Shown here piece by piece: positions 1 through 8,845 of a DNA stretch of 64,000 nt (the stretch's first letter is position 1; every line of letters begins with the position of its first letter). A program made the position numbers and the translations under genes. This DNA comes from Anaerolineales bacterium. Lineage in GTDB: Bacteria; Chloroflexota; Anaerolineae; Anaerolineales; Villigracilaceae. A model generated the notes under the pieces. It was not told where the DNA came from. It saw only the letters and a list, made by a program, of their open reading frames with translations, and ran no database searches. The stretch spans positions 1-64,000 of the forward strand of contig JAFGCG010000001.1 of assembly GCA_016932715.1 (NCBI GenBank). The letters run 5' to 3'.

Positions 1-41
1 CAACCGGCGCGGCCGTGATCTGGTCTTTCTTTCTGCGCTGA
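1..41 (+). CDS. 3' end of an upstream small membrane-anchored protein (partial)
   Basis: The first 41 bases read in frame as the last 13 residues of a protein, ending in the hydrophobic stretch AAVIWSFFLR and a TGA at 39-41. They are identical to bases 451-491, the end of the next complete gene, and the two copies diverge immediately after the stop codon. The simplest reading is a tandem paralog whose body lies to the left of the window. An assembly overlap artefact is also possible because the match starts at base 1. Confidence 0.55.
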   Translation, partial: TGAAVIWSFFLR

Positions 42-146
42 TCAATGCGCCAGGGTCATGATCTCCCTGTAACCTTTTACAAAATCTACTGGCATTATCT
101 AAATCAGCTAATAGGTGTACACTTGCAGTATTCACGGGAGGTTGAC

Positions 147-491
147 GTGAGTGCAAAGCCTATTGTTCTCAATGGCAAGGCGTATCGCAGCATGGAGGAA
201 ATGCCGCCAGATATTCGTGAGAATTACGAACTGGCAATGTGTTTGCTGGGCAATCCGGAGGAAGAATTCATCCCGAGCAAGTTTAAGACCAGGAATACTC
301 TCGCCGATGAGACTGCAAATACTTCCACCAGCCTTGAAGCGGAAACGCTGCCTCGCCCCGCACCGACGCCTGTCAGCCCAGCGACAACGCCCGATACATC
401 CAAGGGCTGGATGCTCGTGCTCGCTGGGTTATTCATACTCCTGTTGTGTGCAACCGGCGCGGCCGTGATCTGGTCTTTCTTTCTGCGCTGA
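147..491 (+). CDS. Small tail-anchored membrane protein, unknown function
   Basis: The product is 114 residues with a soluble, acidic N-terminal part (starts after VSAKPIVLNGKAYRS), a Pro/Thr-rich linker and one hydrophobic helix at the very C-terminus (WMLVLAGLFILLL) ending FFLR, so it looks tail-anchored. I chose the GTG at 147 because GGGAGGT at 136-142 is a good ribosome binding site. An upstream ATG at 45 would add residues without any such site. The C-terminal 13 codons are duplicated at the left edge of the window. No family is recognised and no function is proposed. Confidence 0.6.
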   Translation: MSAKPIVLNGKAYRSMEEMPPDIRENYELAMCLLGNPEEEFIPSKFKTRNTLADETANTSTSLEAETLPRPAPTPVSPATTPDTSKGWMLVLAGLFILLLCATGAAVIWSFFLR

Positions 492-583
492 GGATCCTCA
501 AAGCCACGATCGTTTTGGTCCGCGGCACCCGGCTTGTTCCATGTTGCACAATATTAGCGTTTGATTAGAAGGTTATAAGCTAC

Positions 584-612
584 TTGACTTTGATTTTGAA
601 TTTCTGTATAGT
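584..612 (+). promoter_or_regulatory. Sigma-70-type promoter for the ABC export operon
   Basis: TTGACT (584-589) and TATAGT (607-612) are separated by exactly 17 bases, a near-consensus housekeeping promoter. It lies about 90 bases upstream of the ABC ATPase start at 704 and presumably drives the four-gene operon that follows. Confidence 0.7.
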
Positions 613-703
613 AAACTCGATACGAGAGGAAACGGCACGGTTGCCCACCGGCACGCGTGCCTTTTGTTTGTCTGTACATATTTCACTTTTTTAAGGAGCA
701 CCA

Positions 704-1639
704 ATGATTCAGGTCAATGGTCTCACCAAGGACTACGGCGCGCGCCGCGCCATTGACAACCTCACCTTCGACGCAGAACAGGGAGAAATTGTCGGCTTTC
801 TCGGACCAAACGGCGCGGGTAAAACAACCACCATGAGAATCCTCACAGGCTACATGCCGCCGAGCGATGGAACAGCCACGGTTGCGGGGTATGACATTAT
901 GGAGGAATCGCTTGAGGTTCGCAGGCGGGTCGGTTATCTCCCCGAAACCGTACCTCTCTATAATGATATGACCGCACTGGAATATCTCAAATTCATGGCG
1001 GAGCTGCGGCATATCCCAGACACGGAGGAGCGTGCCTACGAAACGCTGGAGGGCGTCAATCTCACGGAACGCGCCAACAGTTATATCAGCACCTTTTCCA
1101 AAGGCATGCGCCAGCGCATGGGACTGGCACAGGCGTTGATCCACCGTCCCGAAGTCCTGATCCTCGATGAGCCCACCATTGGTCTCGACCCTGCCCAGGT
1201 GGTGGAAATGCGTAAGGTGATCCGCGAGATCGGCAAAGACAGGACGGTCCTGCTTTCCACCCACATTTTGTCGGAGGCGCAGCAGATCTGTGACCGCGTG
1301 CTGATCATCAACAAGGGCAAAATCGTGACGGAGGATACTCCTGAAAATCTGCAGTCCCGCCTGGTGGGTGCACAGCGCGTGATCCTGCGCGTGCGCGGCG
1401 ATTCGGACGGCTTGAGCGGCAAAGTGTCCAAAGTCAAAGGCGTACGCGCTGTAGAGTCCAAACCAGACGGCTCGGTGGAGTTTGAGTTCGGCGCAGGAGA
1501 AGATGCCCGACCTCAGGTGGCAAAAACTATCATCCAGGCTGGCTATGAACTGCTCGAAATGCGAGCCGTCGGGTTGAGTCTCGAAGAAATCTTCCTCGAA
1601 CTCACCCGCGACAATGCCCCCGGCAAGAAATCTTCGTGA
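704..1639 (+). CDS. ABC transporter ATP-binding protein (gliding/ABC-2 type)
   Basis: This is the ATPase subunit of an ABC-2 type exporter, 311 residues. Walker A is GPNGAGKTT at about residues 34-42, the signature region FSKGMRQRMGLAQAL begins near 131, and Walker B with the D-loop (LILDEPTIGLDP) is near 150, followed by the switch histidine in LLSTHIL. The length and the roughly 90-residue tail after the ATPase core resemble GldA and similar ATPases. A ribosome site (AAGGAG) precedes the ATG. The next gene begins 7 bases after its stop, so ATPase and permease are co-transcribed. The substrate cannot be read from sequence. Confidence 0.9.
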   Translation: MIQVNGLTKDYGARRAIDNLTFDAEQGEIVGFLGPNGAGKTTTMRILTGYMPPSDGTATVAGYDIMEESLEVRRRVGYLPETVPLYNDMTALEYLKFMAELRHIPDTEERAYETLEGVNLTERANSYISTFSKGMRQRMGLAQALIHRPEVLILDEPTIGLDPAQVVEMRKVIREIGKDRTVLLSTHILSEAQQICDRVLIINKGKIVTEDTPENLQSRLVGAQRVILRVRGDSDGLSGKVSKVKGVRAVESKPDGSVEFEFGAGEDARPQVAKTIIQAGYELLEMRAVGLSLEEIFLELTRDNAPGKKSS

Positions 1640-1646
1640 GGCAGCT

Positions 1647-2396
1647 ATGAGAAACATCTGGACCATCGCAAAACGCGAATACAACCATTACTTTATCAGC
1701 CCGATTGCTTATGTCGTGGCTTTTATCATTCTGTTCACTGAGGGGATTTACTTTACGTACATTATCAGTTTCTATTCCCAACAAGCTCTTTTTGGCGGGA
1801 TGCAGGCGCCGGATATAACGCCAATCAACTGGCTGTTCGTATTCCTGCTGGTCTTTACAACGCCAGCCATCACAATGCGTTCGCTTTCCGACGAAGCCCG
1901 CACCGGCACACTGGAACTTCTGCTTACGGCTCCGATTCGGGATTATGAGCTGATCATCGGGAAATGGTTGGGCGGACTCCTCTTTGTATTGACTATTCTG
2001 GCAGTCACCCTTGTTTATGCCATCATCATGAACAGTCTCGTCACCCCAGGCATCGACCAGCAGCTGATGATCTCATCCTACCTGGGTGTTATTCTGGCTG
2101 CGGCAGCCTTGCTGGCGCTTGGGGTCGGAATTTCAGCCATCTTTACGAACCAGATCGCGGCCTTCTTCGCGACGTTCGGCCTGTTCTTTATCCTCTGGTT
2201 CATGATGGGCATATTTGGAAACCTGGTGCAGGGCAGCGGGGCACAGGTATTTCAGTACCTCAATATATCCGCGCACTTCAGCGATGCCCTGAACACGGGG
2301 AGCATTAAGTTATCAGACCTTGTCTACTTCCTCAGCCTGATTGCCCTCGGCTTGTTCACGGGGACAACCGCGGTTGAAATTCGGAGATGGCGCTAA
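1647..2396 (+). CDS. ABC-2 type transporter permease (GldF-like)
   Basis: This 249-residue permease has about six hydrophobic segments. It opens with a soluble start (MRNIWTIAKREYNHYFISP) typical of GldF/NosY-like subunits and contains the family stretch ITMRSLSDEARTGTLELLL. I set the start at 1647 rather than 1614 because family members begin with this motif and GAGG lies just upstream. It should dimerise in the membrane and pair with the ATPase upstream. Its stop overlaps the next start (TAATG at 2394-2398), indicating translational coupling to the Gld-like partner. Confidence 0.85.
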   Translation: MRNIWTIAKREYNHYFISPIAYVVAFIILFTEGIYFTYIISFYSQQALFGGMQAPDITPINWLFVFLLVFTTPAITMRSLSDEARTGTLELLLTAPIRDYELIIGKWLGGLLFVLTILAVTLVYAIIMNSLVTPGIDQQLMISSYLGVILAAAALLALGVGISAIFTNQIAAFFATFGLFFILWFMMGIFGNLVQGSGAQVFQYLNISAHFSDALNTGSIKLSDLVYFLSLIALGLFTGTTAVEIRRWR

Positions 2397-4012
2397 TGAA
2401 AAACAGGAAGAAACAATCCAAAAGACAGGCGCGCAACTACTCCTTCGTCGCGCTGATCCTCGCTGCGCTGGCGGCGGCTGCCGCACTCCTGCTCGGCATT
2501 ACGCGCGGGCTGGTATCGATGCAGGTCTTTACCGTGGCGAATGTGGATAACTTGCAGCGCTGGCTGCTTGTCAGCATCGGACTGGTGGTCCTGTTCCTCG
2601 CGGCGTATGCCATCCTGGAGCCGGACAAAGTCCGGCGCTTTGCCAGCGGGCGACAGGCCCGTTATGGCAGTAATGCCCTGATCATGACGCTTGCCTTCCT
2701 GGGCATCCTCGTTGTTGGAAATGTGCTTGCTTATCAGAATCCCAAGACCCTGGTGGACTTGACGGAAGACAAGACAAACACGCTCTCACCCGAAATGACG
2801 AATGCGCTGCAAGCTCTCCCGGCAAAGGTGACTGCTACCGCATTCTTCTCCCAGAACAGCAGTACCGAGTCTGCCGAAAAATTGCTGAGCAACATCAAAG
2901 CCAACAGCAGCGGCAAGTTCGACTTTAGTTTCGTCAACCCGGACCGCGACCCGCAAACTGTCAGGGAGGCGGGCATCACTGGCGATGGAAAGATCCTGCT
3001 GCAAATGGGCAGCCAAAAGGAAATCGTAGCGTTTGCCAGTGAAACAGAGATCCTCAAGGGCTTCCTGCGGCTGCTCAACCCGGGCAATAATGTGGTCTAC
3101 TTCCTGACCGGGCATGGCGAGCGCGACATCGAACAAGCCGGTGAGTCAGCGCTGACGCGCGCAAAAGGCACGCTCGAAGACAAAAACTACACCGTGAAAA
3201 CACTCAATCTGCTGGCTGAAAATCAGATTCCGGAAGATGCGAGTGTGGTCGTCATCGCCGGTCCCCTCAAACCTGTTTCAGAAAACGAAGTAGATCTGCT
3301 CAGGGACTATCTTGCGCAGGGTGGTTCACTGATCGTGATGGCCGATCCGACGATCCTGACCGAGTTTGGGGATGAGAGTGACCCGCTGGCTGAAATGCTT
3401 GCGAATGATTGGGGCATCATCCTTAATGATGATGTCGTGATCGACCTTAACAACACCGATCCCCGGACAGCCGTATCCGCTCTTTATGATTCATCGCACG
3501 TGGTCACGCGCAATATGAACAGGGTTGGCGTCTTATTTCCGTATACGCGCAGCCTGAGCGTGGCCGAGGCACCCGAAGGGATAACAAATACTCGTCTCGT
3601 GCAAACCAATGAAAATTCCTGGGCTGAGACTGATTTTGAAAGCCTCAAGCAGGAAGGGTGGCCGCCAAGCTTTGATGTGAACACAGAGGTGCAGGGCCCG
3701 CTGACACTGGTCGCGGCGGGTGAAAACTTCAGCAGCGGGGGCCGCGTGGTGGTGTTTGGCACATCGGCATTCGCGGAAGATCAAAGATTTGATGGCATGG
3801 GCAACGGAGATATGCTCATCAACTCGGTCGACTGGGCTGCCGAGCAGGAAGACCTTCCCAATATCACACCTAGAACGCCAACAGAACGCAGATTTACGGC
3901 TCCCGGTCAATTCCAGTGGATCGCAATCCTGCTGGGCTCCATATTCATCATCCCCGGCCTGGTGATCCTCGCAGGTGTCTCCACGTGGCTGTCACGCAGA
4001 AAGCAGGGGTAG
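2396..4012 (+). CDS. GldG-like ABC-associated membrane protein
   Basis: The product is 538 residues with about three N-terminal membrane segments, a large extracytoplasmic domain and a C-terminal helix (WIAILLGSIFIIPGLVIL). The ectodomain has the recurring pattern of GldG-like proteins, including TGHGERD and a hydrophobic strand followed by GGSLIVMADP. In known gliding or export systems this subunit acts with an ABC-2 permease and ATPase. The ATG at 2396 overlaps the permease stop and has GGAG at 2383-2386; an alternative ATG at 2387 would add three residues. It is directly followed by a DUF4340 protein, a common pairing. Confidence 0.8.
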   Translation: MKNRKKQSKRQARNYSFVALILAALAAAAALLLGITRGLVSMQVFTVANVDNLQRWLLVSIGLVVLFLAAYAILEPDKVRRFASGRQARYGSNALIMTLAFLGILVVGNVLAYQNPKTLVDLTEDKTNTLSPEMTNALQALPAKVTATAFFSQNSSTESAEKLLSNIKANSSGKFDFSFVNPDRDPQTVREAGITGDGKILLQMGSQKEIVAFASETEILKGFLRLLNPGNNVVYFLTGHGERDIEQAGESALTRAKGTLEDKNYTVKTLNLLAENQIPEDASVVVIAGPLKPVSENEVDLLRDYLAQGGSLIVMADPTILTEFGDESDPLAEMLANDWGIILNDDVVIDLNNTDPRTAVSALYDSSHVVTRNMNRVGVLFPYTRSLSVAEAPEGITNTRLVQTNENSWAETDFESLKQEGWPPSFDVNTEVQGPLTLVAAGENFSSGGRVVVFGTSAFAEDQRFDGMGNGDMLINSVDWAAEQEDLPNITPRTPTERRFTAPGQFQWIAILLGSIFIIPGLVILAGVSTWLSRRKQG

Positions 4013-4015
4013 TGT

Positions 4016-4666
4016 ATGATTCGGCGTTCCACAGTCGTCTATATAATACTCCTGCTGGCATTGGTTGGAGCATATTACTACTTGAATAACCGCGCGCAGC
4101 CTGCGGACGTAGAATTAAGCGTAACCGCTGAGCCTACCGTGGAAGTCACATATCTCTTTCCTGCGGACAAAGGCACGCCGTCAGGCATCCGCGTGGAGTC
4201 GAAATCAGGAGACGCTGTCGAAGTTGTGCGTGACGCTGAGAATGCCTGGATGCTGACCCAGCCGATCGAAGTCGCGGCCGACTCAGCGTCGGCGGAGGCG
4301 GCAGCGAGTCAGGTCACCACCATTCGGGTTTTGGACAGCGAGCCGGGTGTCGATCCCGAAATCGTAGGGCTGGAAGTCCCCGAACATGTCCTAACCATAA
4401 AGTTTACAAGCGGAGCGGAACGAACAGTTGACGTGGGCGTTATCACCCCGAGCGAAAGCGGCTATTACGTCCGTGACGCGTCAGGCAGGGTTGTCATCGT
4501 CAGCAGGAGCGCGATCGATTTCCTGTTGGGCCTTCTGGAGAATCCGCCTTATCTTGAGACGCTGACTCCCAGCCCCGTCCCTGCCACGGAGACCTCCACC
4601 CCGCTTCCCACTTCGACACCCGAGGGCGCGACGCCGACGAGCGAAAATGTTACACCTCAGCCGTAA
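4016..4666 (+). CDS. DUF4340-type membrane-anchored protein
   Basis: A 216-residue protein with one N-terminal membrane anchor (VVYIILLLALVGAYYYL), a beta-rich extracytoplasmic domain resembling DUF4340 (WMLTQPIEVAADSASAEAA, then VLDSEPG), and a Thr/Pro/Ser-rich C-terminal tail that looks like a flexible stalk. It begins 3 bases after the Gld-like gene and closes the operon. DUF4340 proteins usually follow GldG-like genes, which supports a shared complex; its exact role is unknown. Confidence 0.7.
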   Translation: MIRRSTVVYIILLLALVGAYYYLNNRAQPADVELSVTAEPTVEVTYLFPADKGTPSGIRVESKSGDAVEVVRDAENAWMLTQPIEVAADSASAEAAASQVTTIRVLDSEPGVDPEIVGLEVPEHVLTIKFTSGAERTVDVGVITPSESGYYVRDASGRVVIVSRSAIDFLLGLLENPPYLETLTPSPVPATETSTPLPTSTPEGATPTSENVTPQP

Positions 4667-4709
4667 GGCTTATAAAACTGTAAAGTATGAAACAGCAACG
4701 AAATGAGTA

Positions 4710-4738
4710 TTGAAATTCGCTTTAAAAAAGAGTATTCT
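4710..4738 (+). promoter_or_regulatory. Promoter for the sigma factor gene
   Basis: TTGAAA (4710-4715) and TATTCT (4733-4738) are 17 bases apart and lie 36 bases upstream of the sigma factor start. The spacing is ideal; the -10 is one mismatch away from a common form. Confidence 0.5.
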
Positions 4739-4773
4739 GATACTGATACTAAAAAGAACTGGATCTGTAACGA

Positions 4774-5985
4774 ATGGATGTAGACAAAATTTTGATGGTT
4801 GATGAAGAGGAAGAATTCTCTGCGATTGCCCGGCTCGTGGAGCTGGGCCGCCAAAAGGGATATATTACGCTCGATGACATCCTGCACTTCTTCCCGGAAG
4901 CGGAGCAGGATGTCGAACAGCTCGAAGAGGCCTTTTCGGCTCTCTTGAGCGCGGGTATTCCCTTCATGGAGGATACCGCGACAGCAGAGCCGAGTGAAGA
5001 AGAACTGGTCGCTGTGGAAGCGGCGGAAATCGAACCGGAAATCGACCTCTCGCTTGACGACTATCTGGCAAATATAGATACTGACGATACGATCGGTTTA
5101 TACCTGAAAGAAGTCAGCCGCGTGCCGCTTTTGACCGCGGAAGAGGAAGTGAAGCTGGCACAGCGCATCGAACGCGGACGCATGGCGCGCGAGGAACTTG
5201 CCAAGGGCAATGCCAGCCCGCGCCGCCGCTCGGAACTGCGCAAGCTGATCGAGGACGGCTGGGCTGCCCGTGAACACCTGATCACCGCCAACTCCCGTCT
5301 GGTGATCTCTGTGGCAAAGAAGTACATGGGGCGCGGCGTCCCCTTCCTGGATTTGATCCAGGAAGGCAATATCGGCTTGATCCGCGCCACGAAGAAATTC
5401 GATTACCGCCGCGGGCACAAATTCTCCACCTATGCCACCTGGTGGATCCGTCAGGCTGTCACGCGCGCGATTGCCGATCAGGGCCGGACGATCCGTGTGC
5501 CGGTGCACATGGGCGACCAGATCAACAAACTGCTGCGCGTCCAGCACCAGTTGACCCAGCGCCTCGGCCGCGAGCCGAGCGTGGAAGAACTTGCAGTTGC
5601 CCTGGATGTTCCGCCCAAAAAGGTCGAGAACATGATCCAGGTGGCGCGCCGCCCGCTCTCCCTGGAAACGCCGACCGACGATGAGGAAGACTCGGTGCTC
5701 GGTGATTTCATCGAGGACGACGAGGCGCCCCCGCCCGACGATACCGCGACCTATAACCTGCTGCGCGAGCACCTCGGCGAAGTGCTGAATGGGCTGCCGC
5801 CGCGCGAAGTCCGTATTCTGCAATTGCGTTACGGTCTGCTCGATGGACAGGCGTACACGCTCGAGGAAGTGGGCCGCAAGATGGGCGTGACGCGCGAACG
5901 CGTCCGCCAGATCGAGGCACAGGCGTTGAGCAGGCTGCGCCATCCGTCCATCCGACGGAAATTGCGCGATTATCTCGGAGAATAA
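4774..5985 (+). CDS. rpoD: RNA polymerase primary-type sigma factor (sigma-70)
   Basis: This 403-residue protein is a housekeeping-type sigma factor. Region 1.2 begins at [17 protein letters not shown] (about residue 108), region 2 carries [17 protein letters not shown] and [17 protein letters not shown], and region 4.2 carries the helix-turn-helix [18 protein letters not shown] near the C-terminus. An acidic N-terminal segment of about 100 residues resembles region 1.1. It is a single-gene unit with its own promoter and a strong terminator. Chloroflexota often have several RpoD-like sigmas, so it may be a paralog rather than the only primary factor. Confidence 0.92.
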   Translation: MDVDKILMVDEEEEFSAIARLVELGRQKGYITLDDILHFFPEAEQDVEQLEEAFSALLSAGIPFMEDTATAEPSEEELVAVEAAEIEPEIDLSLDDYLANIDTDDTIGLYLKEVSRVPLLTAEEEVKLAQRIERGRMAREELAKGNASPRRRSELRKLIEDGWAAREHLITANSRLVISVAKKYMGRGVPFLDLIQEGNIGLIRATKKFDYRRGHKFSTYATWWIRQAVTRAIADQGRTIRVPVHMGDQINKLLRVQHQLTQRLGREPSVEELAVALDVPPKKVENMIQVARRPLSLETPTDDEEDSVLGDFIEDDEAPPPDDTATYNLLREHLGEVLNGLPPREVRILQLRYGLLDGQAYTLEEVGRKMGVTRERVRQIEAQALSRLRHPSIRRKLRDYLGE

Positions 5986-5986
5986 A

Positions 5987-6020
5987 TCAAAAAGCGGCGC
6001 CAGAAGGTGCCGCTTTTTGA
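5987..6020 (+). terminator. Rho-independent terminator after the sigma factor
   Basis: An AAAAAGCGGC stem pairs with GCCGCTTTTT around a short loop and ends in a T-run, right after the sigma factor stop. The A and T runs on both sides make it potentially bidirectional, so it could also stop read-through from the minus-strand pseudogene. Confidence 0.85.
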
Positions 6021-6043
6021 TTCGTGTCTGACCTGGAATGCCA

Positions 6044-7577
6044 TTATGGGCGGAAAGCAAAAATCTCGGCGTCTGCAGTTTCATAGACCAGATCATAATG
6101 TCTATTCGCCTGCGGGGAATCAATCAGAGTATGCGAGACATGCTGTTTTTGCGCGAGAACAAAGTCCACCTGAACGTTTTCTTCCTCCAACCAATTGTTC
6201 AGGCAGCCAGCATCTGGACAACCCTGTAAAGCTGTCAATGCCTGAGAGCACTCAAAAAAGCCTGAGCCGAGAATCCACTCCCTCCCTTGAAGAGTATTCT
6301 AGCTTTGTCGCTCCGCCAACACCGGGAACCATTCCTGGTATGAATCGATCATGGGGCTGATGTTCCCAGTATTTGTGATCAGCAGAAACCGGCTTTGGGG
6401 AGGCGTATTTTCTTTAACCCATGCCATCGTCTCGCGGTCAGAACGGCTCAAACTGATTGCCACTAAATTTGGAATAGATACATACGAGACATACAATAGA
6501 TAGACCAGGATGACTGCAAGGCTTGCCTGAGCCAGGCCGCTTAGATATCGACCGGCATTGCTGCTGTTTGGAAAAGTCTCCGAGGCAGCTCGAATCAATT
6601 CTTTGTTCAAACAATGTAGACCTTCGCTCACAAGCATGAGCAAGGGGAAAATCACAATGGCAGGCGCATTACGCGGATCGATCAAAAATGGAAGCAGAGC
6701 CCAGAAGACGAGCAGGAACTCCCGTCTACGCAGCACAGCAAACATTCCCATCAACCCAAACACAGTCAAAATCGGCAAACCACCCTGTGTGGAAAAAACT
6801 GTGTGATAGAGCGAGGCAAGCGTTTTTTCGCGAATCCCGGTGTCATAGCTGACCAGAATGGTGCGAATCCGTGGTAATGCAAAACGGCCAGCCACCATGG
6901 GGCAGTCAACAAGGCCGTACCCAAAGCCACCAGCGCTGCATTTCTTATCCCGGCTGCATTTCTCCCGTAATACGCCCAAAACAGAAAACATATCCCTGCA
7001 GTCTGCAATCCCACTTCGGGATGGCTAAGGACGGCAAACGCACAAAACAGAATTGCCAGCCCAATTGTTGTCTTGCTTTCGTCACCGCGAAACAGATCAT
7101 AGACGCAACCAATAGCCAGCAGGGAAAACAGAATGCCGAACGAACGTGTCAGCCCGCCTCCCATGATAAGCCAATCGGAGGCGCCCGGCGTCAGAGCATA
7201 AAAAAGGGCTGCGATGATTGCTTTGGATTTTGAATTTAGAATCCGGTGCGCCAGCCGGTAAAAGACAGGAATAATGGCAGTACTGACAAGAGGCGGCAGC
7301 CAGCGCAACAATTCAAGTTCCGGCATTGACAACTTATCGGACACAAACGCAGCAACATAGAGTCCAAGCGGCGGATATGCAAACGGAATGTCGAGGGAAT
7401 TGTAAGATGTTATGGAAGGAAGAACAAAGCCATTAAATTGCAGGTCGCGGATCATGGCTAATAACATCCCCCATCATTGACCGGGAAATCGGTCAGCACG
7501 CCGGGAATGAAGCGCAACACACCTCCAAACAACACGGCGATTCAGAGAACTACATCTGCATACTTTTTCTGCGACAT
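6044..7577 (-). pseudogene. Degenerate GT-C-like membrane glycosyltransferase
   Basis: Pieces of one protein are spread over two frames. A start near 7577 (MSQKKYADVVL) is cut by TGA at 7542-7544; the frame then gives GVLRF and FPVNDGG. A one-base shift near 7468 leads into MLLAMIRDLQ. A second shift between about 6870 and 6815 follows the HYHGFAPF segment. An in-frame TAG lies at 6299-6301 (RQS*NTLQG), and the final segment ends YETADAEIFAFRP. Every piece aligns by eye with the intact paralog at 12544-14109 (NDGGMF, HYHGMGP, GRQSLYTVQG, YETADVVVYG). Two shifts and two stops make loss of function more likely than a single base-call error. Confidence 0.8.
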
Positions 7578-7633
7578 TGTAAGTAGTGCAATCCATTCAT
7601 GCGGCAAAAGCTGCGCGATTATCCAGCAGTAAA

Positions 7634-8821
7634 TCAAGGAGCGGCACCTTTTAGTACGACCTTTTGATCTAATAACATTGCCCAGGCAGCCAAAGCAATT
7701 GAACCCACGACAATCCAATAAGCCCATGAAATATTCTGTTGCCAGAAAATGACGCTAAAGACAAATCCTGCCAGCAAGACAGCAACTCGCATTCCCCTCA
7801 AGGATGATGAGCAAATCGAAAGCGCCCAAAAAACAACAATGATTAGGGAGGGATTGTCATATTGCATGGCGTAAGGAGTCAACGCGTAGGATACCAGCAA
7901 GGAAATGGACATCACTTGTAGAAATGATTCAGAACGCCATATCGTTGTGAAAAGAATAATAATCCCGGCTACCGCGACTATTACATAGATGGGCATTTGC
8001 CATCCAAACGCGATGCCGAGAGTTTTCAACCAGTCTATTAATGTAGTATTGATGCGCAGGGCAACCGCTTTGTCTGGACCATCCAATACTGTTGTTAGAC
8101 CCTTTCCAAAACCTTCCTCAAAAAGTGGCTTATACCAATCTGGGGTGACCCACGTAGAAATTGCTAATAATATCCCAAGCGAGAGGACCATTGTAAAGAC
8201 AGGTCGCCACTGATGTCGGCGCATCAGCCACAGACTCAGCCCGGCCACAACGATCAGCGTAACATTTGGCTTAATCAGCAATAGCGCCATCCAAAACCCT
8301 GCCCAAGTCCATTGCTTATTCTCGACAGCTATAATAACCGCGACGAGCAGAGCAAAAATTAGAATTCCAGCCTGTTCGTAGCGCCAAGTAATCCACGCAA
8401 ACGAGAATGTAGCCAGGGAGTAAAGGAGATAGCGCTTCCAGCCTTCCGGCGGCCATTTGAATATTTTGCCCAAATTCCATAGGCCGAGATTCCAGACAAC
8501 CAAATTAAACACCATCCAGACCGCTCGAGCGACCTGGAATGGAAGCGCAGTCAGAGGAATAAAAATCCAGGCGAACCAGGGAGGATAGTAGTACGGGTTG
8601 TTACCCATTTCACCCGTAATCTGCAACAACACGGGAGCAACCTGATGATAGTCATACGGATTGCCACCTGAGACTAACACGCTGGCAGCAGCATAGTATC
8701 CACGAAAGTCCATTCCATAAAGGACGAAGGATATTATTGCCAGCCCCAGGCTGAGACCCAACCAACCGGCTAGTGCAAAAAAATCAAAACGTCTGATCCA
8801 ATTATCCTTGCGACTTTTCAT
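7634..8821 (-). CDS. GT87-like multi-pass membrane glycosyltransferase
   Basis: A 395-residue protein with about ten hydrophobic helices, matching the DUF2029/GT87 pattern of polyprenyl-phosphate-sugar mannosyltransferase-like enzymes. The first loop carries MDFRGYYAAASVLVSGGNP, with the acidic residue expected for GT-C folds and the family phrase NPYDYHQ, followed by YYPPWFAWIFIPL. It is intact between two broken glycosyltransferase genes on the same strand. The donor is probably lipid-linked and the reaction extracytoplasmic by family analogy. The acceptor is unknown. No clear ribosome binding site precedes the ATG. Confidence 0.7.
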   Translation of the reverse strand: MKSRKDNWIRRFDFFALAGWLGLSLGLAIISFVLYGMDFRGYYAAASVLVSGGNPYDYHQVAPVLLQITGEMGNNPYYYPPWFAWIFIPLTALPFQVARAVWMVFNLVVWNLGLWNLGKIFKWPPEGWKRYLLYSLATFSFAWITWRYEQAGILIFALLVAVIIAVENKQWTWAGFWMALLLIKPNVTLIVVAGLSLWLMRRHQWRPVFTMVLSLGILLAISTWVTPDWYKPLFEEGFGKGLTTVLDGPDKAVALRINTTLIDWLKTLGIAFGWQMPIYVIVAVAGIIILFTTIWRSESFLQVMSISLLVSYALTPYAMQYDNPSLIIVVFWALSICSSSLRGMRVAVLLAGFVFSVIFWQQNISWAYWIVVGSIALAAWAMLLDQKVVLKGAAP

Positions 8822-8845
8822 ATCGTATATTTTCCAGGTAATTGT

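Noticed and set aside
5098-6123. 341-codon minus-strand open frame over the sigma factor
   Set aside because: The plus strand encodes a full sigma-70 protein; the antisense product has no recognisable domain.
7542-7544. TGA in the pseudogene as a selenocysteine codon, given selA nearby
   Set aside because: The aligned position in the intact paralog is in a non-catalytic N-terminal helix, no hairpin follows that resembles a SECIS, and the gene is frameshifted anyway.
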